Below are positions 1-7,472 of a stretch of 64,000 nt of DNA, piece by piece. Position 1 is the stretch's first letter; each line of letters begins with the position of its first letter. The stretch is from NCBI RefSeq assembly GCF_022132145.1, contig NZ_JAJISP010000002.1, forward strand, positions 310,001-374,000, read 5' to 3'. Both the position numbers and the translations under genes were made by a program. The notes beneath the pieces were generated by a model. The model was not told the origin of the DNA and did not search any database. It saw only the letters and a program-made list of their open reading frames with translations. The DNA comes from Pseudomonas sp. MMS21 TM103. Its GTDB lineage: Bacteria > Pseudomonadota > Gammaproteobacteria > Pseudomonadales > Pseudomonadaceae.

Positions 1-978
1 ATCAAGCTTATGACCAAAATCGAACTCAATACGCAACAGAGAAGTGTGAGGCTCAGGAGCACCGAAAACCTCCAGCCAGCTGCCATCCTGAATCAGGCGG
101 CCTTCGCGGTAGACGTAAAAACCTTGCGACCGGTTCGAGATACGCGCATAAGTCTTTTCTTCAATTTTAGTCATGTCACTGCGGTGCGGCAGAATCCATG
201 CCCGAATATTAGCTACCTCCTCAGAGCTGTCAGGCAGTTCCACTAGGAGTTTTTGCTTTATCGGCGGCAGAACCTGCTCGGAGCGTTCTGGATAGAAAGG
301 ATTCCAATGCTCAACAGGGATCTTGTTAATAGAGATTTCAATGTTTCGCTCACGCTCATCTGTCTTGTCGAGGAAACGGTGATAAACAAGCGAAAGGTGT
401 TTTGCCAGACTCTCGGCAAGCCTGTTAATCGCAGCCTTTTCTTTACTGCCACCGGGGTCATAGTCCTTGGTTAGGATTCTGTCGCACTTCTCCCAAATGA
501 CGAGGGTTCCTTTGTCTCCACACAACTCATCGAACATCTCACGCTCATCTGAGGTAACCGAATCTTTGAGCATCTCCCATTTGTTTGCGTGGGCAACATG
601 CTCAAGATCCCATGCAAGCTTTGCCAGCTCCTGATCCGCTGCCTTACGCGAAATGAGGGTGTACTTGAGGCAGACCGAACTAGAAGCAGTCTTCAGGCCT
701 AGGCCAAACTTGCCAAGGCTTTCAGGGTTGTCACGTACGGGAGCCCCATAACGCATCGCTCGAAAGATGCCATTGGCATCCATGCCATCCCCATTATCAC
801 CAAAGTAGACCAGCTTGCGCCCGTCCTCACGAAGAATGATCTCGACACTGACCATGTCCGCCTTCGCGGCAATCGAGTTATCGATGATGTCTGCAGCTGC
901 TGTCCTGACGTTGTAGCCTGTATCTCGAAGACCGAAGATAAGACGCGGGGCATCAGGCTCGTTGATCCGATCGTTCAT
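1..978 (-). CDS. GHKL (MutL/MORC-type) ATPase of restriction island, 3' end outside window
   Basis: About 325 residues are visible and the frame is open at the left edge, so the C-terminus is missing. GHKL motifs are clear: N-box DIIDNSIAA (residues 30-38), DNGDGM (61-66) and a glycine-rich lid GKFGLGLKTAS (89-99). The residue that is normally the catalytic Glu, four positions before the N-box Asn, is Asp30. Family knowledge: MutL-like GHKL ATPases related to eukaryotic MORC proteins occur beside Dcm and Vsr genes in bacterial restriction-modification loci. It is the last visible gene of a six-gene leftward cluster, 49 bp after the preceding gene. Role is inferred: an ATP-driven clamp or remodeller acting with the nucleases. 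An unrelated Hsp90-like ATPase cannot be excluded. Confidence 0.75.
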   Translation of the reverse strand, partial: MNDRINEPDAPRLIFGLRDTGYNVRTAAADIIDNSIAAKADMVSVEIILREDGRKLVYFGDNGDGMDANGIFRAMRYGAPVRDNPESLGKFGLGLKTASSSVCLKYTLISRKAADQELAKLAWDLEHVAHANKWEMLKDSVTSDEREMFDELCGDKGTLVIWEKCDRILTKDYDPGGSKEKAAINRLAESLAKHLSLVYHRFLDKTDERERNIEISINKIPVEHWNPFYPERSEQVLPPIKQKLLVELPDSSEEVANIRAWILPHRSDMTKIEEKTYARISNRSQGFYVYREGRLIQDGSWLEVFGAPEPHTSLLRIEFDFGHKLD

Positions 979-1027
979 TCTGAAATCCTTCCGTATTCCG
1001 ATGCTAAAAAATGGCCGCGCTGCAGTG

Positions 1028-2110
1028 CTATTTTTCTATCTTTAGCGCTCTGAGCTGATCATCCGTACAATGCTCATTCAACTTACCCCGTAGCAAGAGG
1101 CAAATACGCTTGGCTATTTCCTCTCGGTTAGCGAGGAAGGACAGCGGGGTGAAATCCGTTACTGGAATCGGTTTGTATTTCGGCTTGGACTTGCCGCTAA
1201 CGCTGGTATGGGCAGGCGAACTCTCATCCGGGCGAGACAGAATTGCAGCAATCTCACTTTTACCGATGATCATTCCTAGCAGCAAAGCCTGGTCACGAAC
1301 ATCGTAGTTAGATACAAGGTAGGATGAACCTGTATTCATATTCCAATATGGCTTGACCACAATCGCGTGAAGTCCCTTGATGCCGCATTTTGCGAGATCT
1401 TTAAGCAGATACGCCTCACCGTTATTCAGCCCGAACTTCAGTGGGCCCGGTTCTCCGTATGGAAACTTGTGTTTTACTTCCAGCGCCCAGATCTGGTCAT
1501 CTAGGATAAGTACCCGGTCAATGTTCCAGACGCTTTTGAACCATGGCTGAATCCCCCAATTGACCAGTAGCCGCGGCAATGCAACACGATCCCTGAGGAA
1601 CTTGCCATGACTCTCCCTCAGATACCCCCAAAAGGCTCCAAGCTGACGATCCTGGCTACGCACATCGGGAGTAACCTCGTAGCGTTCACCGTGATAATGC
1701 CCCAGCTTCTCCACTAGCGCTTCAAGAGGAACCCAATCTCCCGTCGTCCCATTAACGTAGGTACTGGCTTCAAAACCTGCGGGTGAACTACTCCATTTGA
1801 CGAGGTGCACATTGAAACCTTTTGACAGTGCATCGAGATATCTTCGAAGCCCCCTGCCTCTTGTTCGCGGCCAGACAAATGCATGGAGCTTTAAAAAGTC
1901 TTCAGGATCACGTGTGACAAAGGTTTCAACATCCATCAATAGTGCTGACTCCCCCCCGACAACCTTGGGGATGTACTCGATAATCTGGTCAAAAAGGCTT
2001 TCAACTACCATGCCTTCGGCGATCTGATGCTTGTCGTGAGCGAGGATGTCATACGCTGTTTGCACACTATCCAGATCAAGATCCGCGATATGCCCAAGTG
2101 GTGTTTGCAT
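1028..2110 (-). CDS. unrecognised protein with possible PD-(D/E)XK nuclease core, restriction island
   Basis: 360 aa, not assigned to a named family. Residues 197-215 read NIDRVLILDDQIWALEVKH, which fits a PD-(D/E)XK core (D198, E211, K213): an Asp on one strand, then Glu-x-Lys on the next hydrophobic strand. The N-terminal 150 residues have no motif I recognise, and the C-terminal 60 look like a basic helical tail. The start lies 3 bp after the stop of the EcoRII-type gene, so the two are almost surely cotranscribed and probably coupled. The product may be a third nuclease or a structural subunit. The nuclease reading is inference from a short motif. Confidence 0.7.
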   Translation of the reverse strand: MQTPLGHIADLDLDSVQTAYDILAHDKHQIAEGMVVESLFDQIIEYIPKVVGGESALLMDVETFVTRDPEDFLKLHAFVWPRTRGRGLRRYLDALSKGFNVHLVKWSSSPAGFEASTYVNGTTGDWVPLEALVEKLGHYHGERYEVTPDVRSQDRQLGAFWGYLRESHGKFLRDRVALPRLLVNWGIQPWFKSVWNIDRVLILDDQIWALEVKHKFPYGEPGPLKFGLNNGEAYLLKDLAKCGIKGLHAIVVKPYWNMNTGSSYLVSNYDVRDQALLLGMIIGKSEIAAILSRPDESSPAHTSVSGKSKPKYKPIPVTDFTPLSFLANREEIAKRICLLLRGKLNEHCTDDQLRALKIEK

Positions 2111-2113
2111 AGT

Positions 2114-3316
2114 TCAGCCCCAAACTACTTGTCGTGTCTGATTAACGTACTGATCAAGGCTTTGCAGCCACTGCTGCTGGACGTCGCTGTAGCTACCAAA
2201 CAGGCTAGCAGGAATTACCAGCTGGAGATTGTGAGCCCGCATTTCGCTGGTCTGGTGAGCACTGATGGCAGGCTCCAGGGTAAAGAGGTGCTTGACCCTG
2301 ATACGTCCGGCCTCGGTCAGCACCTGACGCCAGCGGTCCTTGCAACTTGATTTGGAGGCAAGCATTACCAGCCTCTCATCGGGATATTCCGAATCAAGAT
2401 AGGCTTGCTGACTGGGAAACAGGAAGTCCACAGTAGCGCGGTTTTCGGTCTGAACCTGCCTGCCAAACGGCATCTCGCGCAAGGTGAAGATGGCCGCAAG
2501 ATGATGCTCAAGGGCGTGCCCTACGCGGGACTTCCTGCGGTTCTGAACGCTGAGGGATACCCTGATAAAGTCATCTACGCTCTCAAAGCCTACATTCAAC
2601 TGGATCTGAACAAGGTAACGCTCCAGAGTGCGGAACAGCATTTCTTCATGCTCCATCCAAGCCATCAGAACAGCATCGGAGGAGCCAAGGTCGCCAATAT
2701 TTTGCGGACAGGTATCGCGAGCGAACTGACTGAAAACTGCGGTGGCAGGAAAAGCGGGGCCGAACCGCTGAAGCAGTACGTCAAGCCAGTTTTCATCACC
2801 ACCTGTCGGTGCAATCCCAAGCTCTTCCAGAATCATCGATTCTACGATGCTGACCTGCCGTGCTCCTTGCACTTCCTGAGTCTGAAAGCGATCACTGGAT
2901 ACGTGATCGATACCAAACAACCAGCGCAACTGCCGTTCACTCGTAGAGCCCGGTGGAGTGACAATTATCATCACTGTGTTATCGGGACGAACTGCAATCA
3001 CACAAAAGTCCGCCTCGGTCATCCGGAGAGTAACGGCATTGTCCGGGTAATAAAGACGATACTCAGAGGCTCGTTGTGGCTGATGACGCCTGGAGTCGTA
3101 CCAAGTCAACTGACCGGTGGCGCGCAACGGCTCTTCAGCGCCGTCACTGAAATAAAGAAAAACTCCACGCAGAAATACAGAGATCTGACCTGGGTCTCCC
3201 AAGATTCTTACGAAGGCATTCGAGCCAATTTCGTGCTGGTTAGAGTTGCGGGTAGCGTCAACGCGGGACAAATATTTGGTAGCGATGCCGGTAAAGTGCT
3301 GCCGGAGGGACTCCAT
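2114..3316 (-). CDS. EcoRII-type restriction endonuclease (catalytic C-terminal domain)
   Basis: 400 aa, close to the length of EcoRII (about 404). The C-terminal 150 residues match the EcoRII catalytic domain as I remember it: NRRKSR near 259-264, VDFLFPS with D297, and ASKSSCKDRWRQ with K322 and K326, then HLFTL. These are the PD-(D/E)XK positions, so catalysis looks intact. The N-terminal half does not resemble the usual EcoRII-N domain closely. It starts with SNQHEIGSNAF around residue 25, which may be a divergent B3-like specificity or effector domain. Expected target, by analogy and by the neighbouring Dcm, is CCWGG. It follows the HNH gene by 10 bp. Confidence 0.85.
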   Translation of the reverse strand: MESLRQHFTGIATKYLSRVDATRNSNQHEIGSNAFVRILGDPGQISVFLRGVFLYFSDGAEEPLRATGQLTWYDSRRHQPQRASEYRLYYPDNAVTLRMTEADFCVIAVRPDNTVMIIVTPPGSTSERQLRWLFGIDHVSSDRFQTQEVQGARQVSIVESMILEELGIAPTGGDENWLDVLLQRFGPAFPATAVFSQFARDTCPQNIGDLGSSDAVLMAWMEHEEMLFRTLERYLVQIQLNVGFESVDDFIRVSLSVQNRRKSRVGHALEHHLAAIFTLREMPFGRQVQTENRATVDFLFPSQQAYLDSEYPDERLVMLASKSSCKDRWRQVLTEAGRIRVKHLFTLEPAISAHQTSEMRAHNLQLVIPASLFGSYSDVQQQWLQSLDQYVNQTRQVVWG

Positions 3317-3326
3317 AGGTACTTCC

Positions 3327-4283
3327 TTATTTTTTATATACCAGTGTGTCCAGGTGCCATTTGAAAGCTGCCGGATCTACTCGCAGCGCAATATCGACAG
3401 CCTGCAATACTGTCTTACCATGAAGAACTGCCAACGACTTGTTTGCAGGCATGACCATAACTGACGGAGGCACGAATACCCTGAGGTCATCACCAACGCC
3501 AAAAAGCCCTGCATCGAATGCCCAGTGGTGCTTTCTGCAAAGCGCGAGACCATTCCGAACGTCATCCGCTCCCCACTCGGATCGGGGAACCACGTGTGCA
3601 GCCTCCACCTCATAGAGGCCGGCCGGTGTTTGAAGACCAATACTGCAAACTGCGCAGCGATTACCGTACTGAGTCAAAACACCTTTTCTGAATGCCAGAG
3701 AACGGGCAACTTTCTTGACCACTGACACGTTGATACCCGGTGCGTCGTCGAACAGCACGAAATCCTCTGCTTCCCTTTCCGCCTCATGTGCCAAGGCTAT
3801 TTCCAGCTCTATAGAAAAGGATTCAGGAACCTTCCGGGTATCGAGTACTCCCCAGCGACGTGTCCCTGCGAGCCTCAGTGCAGCTTCATGTTGAGGTGTA
3901 TCTTGATGTAGAAGCTCAAGACGGTAGGCAGTGCAGGTGTCAGCCTTTCTCTGGAGCAGCAGGATATCCCCCTTAATCGCAGGCCCCAGTAGAGATTTCA
4001 GTGCAGAAGTTATTCTGTGCTCTCGCTTTAGAGCCCCCCAAGACTGAACCTGGTATTGGGTTCTAACCTCACCTAGGCGGACACCTGCAGCATACAGGTG
4101 AGCAGTGAGAGGAATAGCTATGGATGGCCTTTCCTTGCATGGCTGCCCCTGAATAACAGGGAGGTACTGCTGGATAGGGATAGGCACAACAAAACCGGAC
4201 TGATGCCCGCGTGCTTGGCCGGTATCATTTTTTGCAAGCACTTTAAAAAACGGATGATCCCACTGGGGCGATTTACCGGGCAT
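3327..4283 (-). CDS. HNH endonuclease fused to an EcoRII-N-like DNA-binding domain
   Basis: 318 aa. Residues 11-36 (FFKVLAKNDTGQARGHQSG and following) closely resemble the start of the EcoRII N-terminal effector-binding domain, a B3-like pseudobarrel that binds CCWGG. Residues about 50-130 continue that pattern (AIPLTAH, REHRIT, GDILLL). The C-terminal third is an HNH module: CAVC (210-213), EAAHVVPRSEWG with H230, then NGLALCRKHHWAFDAGLF with N244 and H253. The fusion puts the EcoRII specificity module onto a different nuclease fold. No strong Shine-Dalgarno sequence precedes the chosen ATG; upstream is a small CTCAG/CTGAG hairpin. Likely role: target-sensing restriction partner of the EcoRII-type enzyme. 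Confidence 0.82.
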   Translation of the reverse strand: MPGKSPQWDHPFFKVLAKNDTGQARGHQSGFVVPIPIQQYLPVIQGQPCKERPSIAIPLTAHLYAAGVRLGEVRTQYQVQSWGALKREHRITSALKSLLGPAIKGDILLLQRKADTCTAYRLELLHQDTPQHEAALRLAGTRRWGVLDTRKVPESFSIELEIALAHEAEREAEDFVLFDDAPGINVSVVKKVARSLAFRKGVLTQYGNRCAVCSIGLQTPAGLYEVEAAHVVPRSEWGADDVRNGLALCRKHHWAFDAGLFGVGDDLRVFVPPSVMVMPANKSLAVLHGKTVLQAVDIALRVDPAAFKWHLDTLVYKK

Positions 4284-4380
4284 AGCTCAGTGCCAGCTCA
4301 GCCCTTCTGAGAAGATACCCAGATAATCTGCCTTGAGAAAGGAGATGTGGAGAGACGCTTTCCATGCATAACAGTCCTGC

Positions 4381-4815
4381 TCACTCTTGAAGTGCGCATG
4401 ATAGCCACTGTGTGACGCCGTCGACAACCGGAAGATATCCTGACTTCTTCGATGCCCGAAGCTCACACTCCCAAACCTCCATTACCCGCCAGCCCATAGA
4501 GTTCAGCGCAGCACGGGCATTAGCGTCATTTTCACGATTGCGGTTTATTTTTTTTTCCCAGAAATCTGTACGGGTCATCGGCATTTTGAAAAGTGGGCAA
4601 TCGTGTCCATGCCAGAAGCAGCCGTGGATAAACAAAACACTCCTGTATCGCGGAAAAACCAGATCCGGCTTACCCGGCAGATCCTTTACATGTATGCGAT
4701 AGCGATAACCGCGGGCGTGCAATGCACGCCTCACGATCATTTCCGGCAGGGTGTTCTTTGAACGGATACCGGACATCATCTGGCTCCGTTTCTCGGCGCT
4801 GACGATATCGGTCAC
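4381..4815 (-). CDS. vsr: Vsr very-short-patch repair nick-endonuclease
   Basis: 144 aa, the normal size for Vsr. It nicks 5' to the T in T:G mismatches that arise when 5-methylcytosine is deaminated inside the Dcm site, which starts very-short-patch repair. Catalytic residues known from E. coli Vsr sit at the same numbers here: D51 in GKPDLVFP, and H64 and H69 in FIHGCFWHGHDC. The N-terminal MMSGIRSKNTLPE and the zinc-binding Cys/His residues are also present. The start overlaps the dcm stop in an ATGA, as expected for translational coupling. A 97-bp gap separates it from the HNH gene. Confidence 0.95.
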   Translation of the reverse strand: MTDIVSAEKRSQMMSGIRSKNTLPEMIVRRALHARGYRYRIHVKDLPGKPDLVFPRYRSVLFIHGCFWHGHDCPLFKMPMTRTDFWEKKINRNRENDANARAALNSMGWRVMEVWECELRASKKSGYLPVVDGVTQWLSCALQE

Positions 4816-6125
4816 GCTTCAACAGCATCCTTGCGACGAGACGCCTTCTCCTCATCAACAAAGAGATCAGCAATAGCCAGATGTGGTGAGTGAAGTCTCT
4901 CACTCTCAACGCTGGCTATCACTTGAGGCCGCATATGATGGGCAATTGCCTTAACGACGGGAACAACTACTGCATTGCCGAACTGCCGATATGCCTGGGT
5001 ATCAGACACCGGGATTTCGAACAGGGGCTCACCTGGCATGTCAAAACCCATCAGACGGGCACACTCACGCGGAGTAAGTCTGCGCGGACGCTTACCTTTC
5101 TGGGCAATGAGGATCTCCGAGCCATCCTTGTGATAACGAGCAGACAGTGTGCGGGTGATGTCATCTTTGCCATTGATTCCAAAACCAAATCCGTTCCCCT
5201 TCGCCTTGTGCTTGTCAGCGTAGGCCTGCAAATACTCCCACAGTCGCTCAGTCAGAGTGTACTTATCAGCAACCTTTGCCTTTGCTCCGGTAGTGAAAGG
5301 TTCTTCTGCTTCTTCATCACCATTGCCCGGATGCAGGATATCCCCGAGCTTTGGATTTATATCCGGGAGTTGAAGCTTGGAAAAATCAAACTCAACACCG
5401 TCGCGAAAACCGACAATGAATACACGCTCACGATGTTGTGGCACCCAGTGCTGGGCATCTAACACACGGTACTGAACGTTGTACCCAAGCTCTTCTTGCA
5501 GAGTTTCCATGATGGTGCTGAAGGTACGCCCCTTGTCATGACTTTTGAGATTCTTCACATTCTCAAGCAAAAAAGCCGCAGGACGGTGGTGCTCAATAAT
5601 TCGGGCAACATCAAAAAACAGGGTGCCCTGTGTCTTATCGAGAAAGCCATGGGCGCGACCCAGAGAGTTCTTCTTCGAAACTCCGGCAATGGAGAATGGC
5701 TGACATGGAAAGCCAGCAACCAGCACATCATGCGCAGGGATTTCACTCGCATGAATCTTGGTAATGTCACCTGCTACATCATGATCGCAGTCAAAATTTG
5801 CCTGGTAGGTAATGCGTGCGTACTTGTTCCACTCACTCGTGAATACACAACGACCACCAGCACTTTCAAAGGCCCTTCTCATACCGCCAATACCAGCAAA
5901 GAGATCTATAAAGCAAAAATCAGAATCATCCTTGCGGGTAGTGCCCGAGCGTGAGATTCGCTCATTGATCACTTTGATAGCCAGCTTCTCTGCAGGGACC
6001 TGGCCCTTTTCCCAACGGTAGACGGTGCTCTTCGATTTACCGGTCAACGCCATCACATCCTCAAGGGTCATGCCGGCTTTCTCACGCAGCTGAGAGAAGC
6101 TCGTAAGTGGTTCCTGAATGGTCAT
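4812..6125 (-). CDS. dcm: Dcm-type DNA (cytosine-5) methyltransferase with N-terminal HTH
   Basis: 437 aa. Methylates C5 of cytosine with SAM. Residues 10-55 form an Xre-like helix-turn-helix (TLEDVMALTGKSKSTVYRWE). The methyltransferase follows: motif I DLFAGIGG (74-81), catalytic Cys141 in GFPCQPFS, ENV (188-190), QHRERVFIVGF (230-240) and motif X QFGNAVVVPV near the end. The target-recognition region GNGFGFG and TRTLSARYHKDGSEI resembles that of Dcm/M.EcoRII, so CCWGG is the likely target. M.EcoRII-type enzymes with such N-termini repress their own promoter, so autoregulation is plausible. A good Shine-Dalgarno sequence, AGAGGA, precedes the ATG. It heads the island operon. Confidence 0.95.
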   Translation of the reverse strand: MTIQEPLTSFSQLREKAGMTLEDVMALTGKSKSTVYRWEKGQVPAEKLAIKVINERISRSGTTRKDDSDFCFIDLFAGIGGMRRAFESAGGRCVFTSEWNKYARITYQANFDCDHDVAGDITKIHASEIPAHDVLVAGFPCQPFSIAGVSKKNSLGRAHGFLDKTQGTLFFDVARIIEHHRPAAFLLENVKNLKSHDKGRTFSTIMETLQEELGYNVQYRVLDAQHWVPQHRERVFIVGFRDGVEFDFSKLQLPDINPKLGDILHPGNGDEEAEEPFTTGAKAKVADKYTLTERLWEYLQAYADKHKAKGNGFGFGINGKDDITRTLSARYHKDGSEILIAQKGKRPRRLTPRECARLMGFDMPGEPLFEIPVSDTQAYRQFGNAVVVPVVKAIAHHMRPQVIASVESERLHSPHLAIADLFVDEEKASRRKDAVEA

Positions 6126-6163
6126 TTTAATCCTCTGGGAATGTTTTTCTCATTTTGGAAGCA

Positions 6164-6192
6164 ATTCTGGACGGAGAGTGCTCGAGCTGCAA
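6164..6192 (-). promoter_or_regulatory. putative dcm operon promoter
   Basis: On the minus strand TTGCAG (6187-6192) and CAGAAT (6164-6169) are separated by 17 bp, a reasonable sigma70 arrangement about 40 bp upstream of the dcm ATG. This is motif inspection only. Confidence 0.35.
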
Positions 6193-6219
6193 CCCCCAGA
6201 AAGGGCATTGGGAAAATAG

Positions 6220-6235
6220 TTTTCGCATGCGAGAA
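6220..6235. promoter_or_regulatory. palindrome upstream of dcm, candidate operator
   Basis: A perfect 10-bp palindrome TCGCATGCGA (6223-6232) extends to a 16-bp near-palindrome, 28 bp upstream of the candidate -35 box. It is a possible binding site for the HTH domain of the methyltransferase. The role is inferred. Confidence 0.35.
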
Positions 6236-6258
6236 AGAATGGGGGCAGTCGGAATTTT

Positions 6259-6470
6259 ATGGCCATAGCCAATCACTGCCTGTTCAAACCGGCAGACTGC
6301 ACGCCGGCGTCAGACTGGGAGAAGGGCCGGGTGGAAAATCAAGTCGGCAATGTGTGCGAGTGGCCGCCCACGCCAATGGTGCGATTCGCCAGCGTTGCGG
6401 TTTTGAATGACGGACTGGCACCACGTTGCTGGGAACTGACGCAGCGCCCACCGCCGGCTACGATGCGGGC
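6259..6470 (+). pseudogene. IS21-family transposase (istA) remnant
   Basis: The frame beginning at 6259 reads NHCLFKPADCTPASDWEKG, then RVENQVGNV and RFASVAVLNDGLAPRCWEL. This follows the C-terminal half of IstA-type transposases (family pattern CTPA-GWEKGQVENQVGNVREW, then a stretch like LNAWLA-RC-EL). Only about 70 residues survive, the upstream catalytic domain is absent, and several conserved residues have drifted (CEWPPTP where REWLFTP is expected). No istB and no terminal inverted repeats are visible. It is a decayed insertion-sequence scar between the restriction island and tRNA-Pro and marks past mobile-element activity. Confidence 0.75.
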
Positions 6471-6571
6471 GGAAACACCAGCTGTCACTGTTTACCCTGA
6501 CCATATAGGTCACTGCACACTAACGTGAACCTCCCGCACGCTTGATTCCCCACTTAGGCTGAAGCCAATCT

Positions 6572-6593
6572 CAATTGGCAACCAATTGGCAAC
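6572..6593. repeat. tandem 11-bp direct repeat near tRNA-Pro
   Basis: Two exact tandem copies of CAATTGGCAAC (6572-6582 and 6583-6593) lie about 70 bp from the 3' end of tRNA-Pro. Short direct repeats next to a tRNA 3' end can be arm-type integrase sites or remnants of an attachment region. No integrase gene is in the window. Confidence 0.6.
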
Positions 6594-6617
6594 CAAAAGA
6601 GAAAAAGTGCAGGCATG

Positions 6618-6645
6618 AAAAAACCCGGTCGTTTCCGAACCGGGC
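6618..6645 (-). terminator. rho-independent terminator downstream of tRNA-Pro
   Basis: Minus strand: CCCGGT (6639-6644) pairs with ACCGGG (6624-6629) around a 9-nt loop and is followed by six Ts. It sits 18 bp after the tRNA-Pro CCA end. Confidence 0.85.
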
Positions 6646-6662
6646 TAAGTCATTGAATTATA

Positions 6663-6739
6663 TGGTCGGGACGGAGTGATTCGAACACTCGACCCCTAGC
6701 ACCCCATGCTAGTGCGCTACCGGACTGCGCTACGCCCCG
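6663..6739 (-). tRNA. tRNA-Pro (anticodon GGG)
   Basis: 77 nt including an encoded CCA. The acceptor stem CGGGGCG pairs with CGTCCCG, with one G-U pair. The anticodon arm CTAGC-ATGGGGT-GCTAG gives GGG, reading CCC codons, and the T arm holds the GTTCGAATC loop region. It lies downstream of the merR-type gene, as in other pseudomonads, and its 3' end faces the restriction island, the usual geometry for tRNA-targeted integration. Confidence 0.97.
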
Positions 6740-6781
6740 ACTAGGCGTTAAACTGTTTTCGAGTATCCGAAAACGAAGCGA

Positions 6782-6811
6782 ACTATACTATAAGCTTCTG
6801 AAATATGGAAA
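6782..6811 (-). promoter_or_regulatory. putative tRNA-Pro promoter
   Basis: Minus strand TTTCCA (6806-6811) and TATAGT (6782-6787) are 18 bp apart, about 43 bp upstream of the mature tRNA-Pro 5' end. Confidence 0.4.
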
Positions 6812-6829
6812 CTTTTTTGAATAGCTGCG

Positions 6830-7186
6830 CTATTTTTTGAGCACATGCAGGACATCTTCCAGCTCAGCAATTGTCTGCCTGATGAGCTGCTTGTACTGCG
6901 TGGTGTCATCTTTGGCCTCATCACCAGAAAGGCGCTGACGAGCCCCACCGATGGTAAAGCCCTGCTCATATAGCAATGCGCGGATTTGACGAATCATCAG
7001 CACATCCTGGCGCTGATAATATCGCCGATTTCCGCGACGCTTGACCGGGTTGAGCTGGGGAAACTCCTGCTCCCAATACCGCAATACGTGCGGTTTGACT
7101 GCGCAGAGCTCGCTTACCTCGCCGATCGTGAAATACCGCTTGCCTGGTATGGCGGGTAATTCGTCGTTATGACTTGGTTCCAGCAT
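6830..7186 (-). CDS. MerR-family transcriptional regulator
   Basis: 118 aa from [10 protein letters not shown]; an upstream in-frame ATG at 7195 would add three residues. The N-terminal winged HTH is typical of Mer[27 protein letters not shown], then a wing [10 protein letters not shown] short C-terminal helix replaces a metal-sensing loop, and no Cys cluster is present, so the ligand is unknown. The start lies inside the 3' end of ihfA on the same strand, so coupling is likely. It occupies the conserved position after ihfA and before tRNA-Pro. Targets cannot be told from the sequence. Confidence 0.9.
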   Translation of the reverse strand: MLEPSHNDELPAIPGKRYFTIGEVSELCAVKPHVLRYWEQEFPQLNPVKRRGNRRYYQRQDVLMIRQIRALLYEQGFTIGGARQRLSGDEAKDDTTQYKQLIRQTIAELEDVLHVLKK

Positions 7187-7469
7187 ACGCCTCAACCCTG
7201 GCTTTTAGTTTCTGGCCTGGACGGAAAGTCACCACACGGCGCGCCGTGATTGGGATTTCCTCTCCCGTTTTTGGATTACGACCGGGGCGCTGACGCTTAT
7301 CGCGCAGATCAAAGTTGCCGAAACCCGAGAGCTTGACCTGTTCGTTGAGCTCCAGCGCTTGGCGGATCTCTTCGAAGAACAGTTCGACCAATTCCTTGGC
7401 TTCCCGTTTATTCAGGCCCAGCTCTTCATACAGACGTTCCGCCATTTCAGCTTTCGTCAGAGCCCCCAT
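7167..7469 (-). CDS. ihfA: integration host factor subunit alpha
   Basis: 100 aa, the standard size. IHF-alpha pairs with IHF-beta to bend DNA sharply at specific sites and acts in transcription, recombination and replication. The HU/IHF fold is clear: [20 protein letters not shown] at the N-terminus, [21 protein letters not shown] spanning the DNA-intercalating arm, and [13 protein letters not shown] near the end. It sits 3 bp after pheT, in the widely conserved pheST-ihfA arrangement, so it is probably cotranscribed with phenylalanyl-tRNA synthetase. Confidence 0.97.
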   Translation of the reverse strand: MGALTKAEMAERLYEELGLNKREAKELVELFFEEIRQALELNEQVKLSGFGNFDLRDKRQRPGRNPKTGEEIPITARRVVTFRPGQKLKARVEAYAGTKS

Positions 7470-7472
7470 ACG

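Noticed and set aside
2405..3364. 319-codon plus-strand frame in the restriction island
   Set aside because: Overlaps the EcoRII-type gene antisense; no motif and no plausible start signal.
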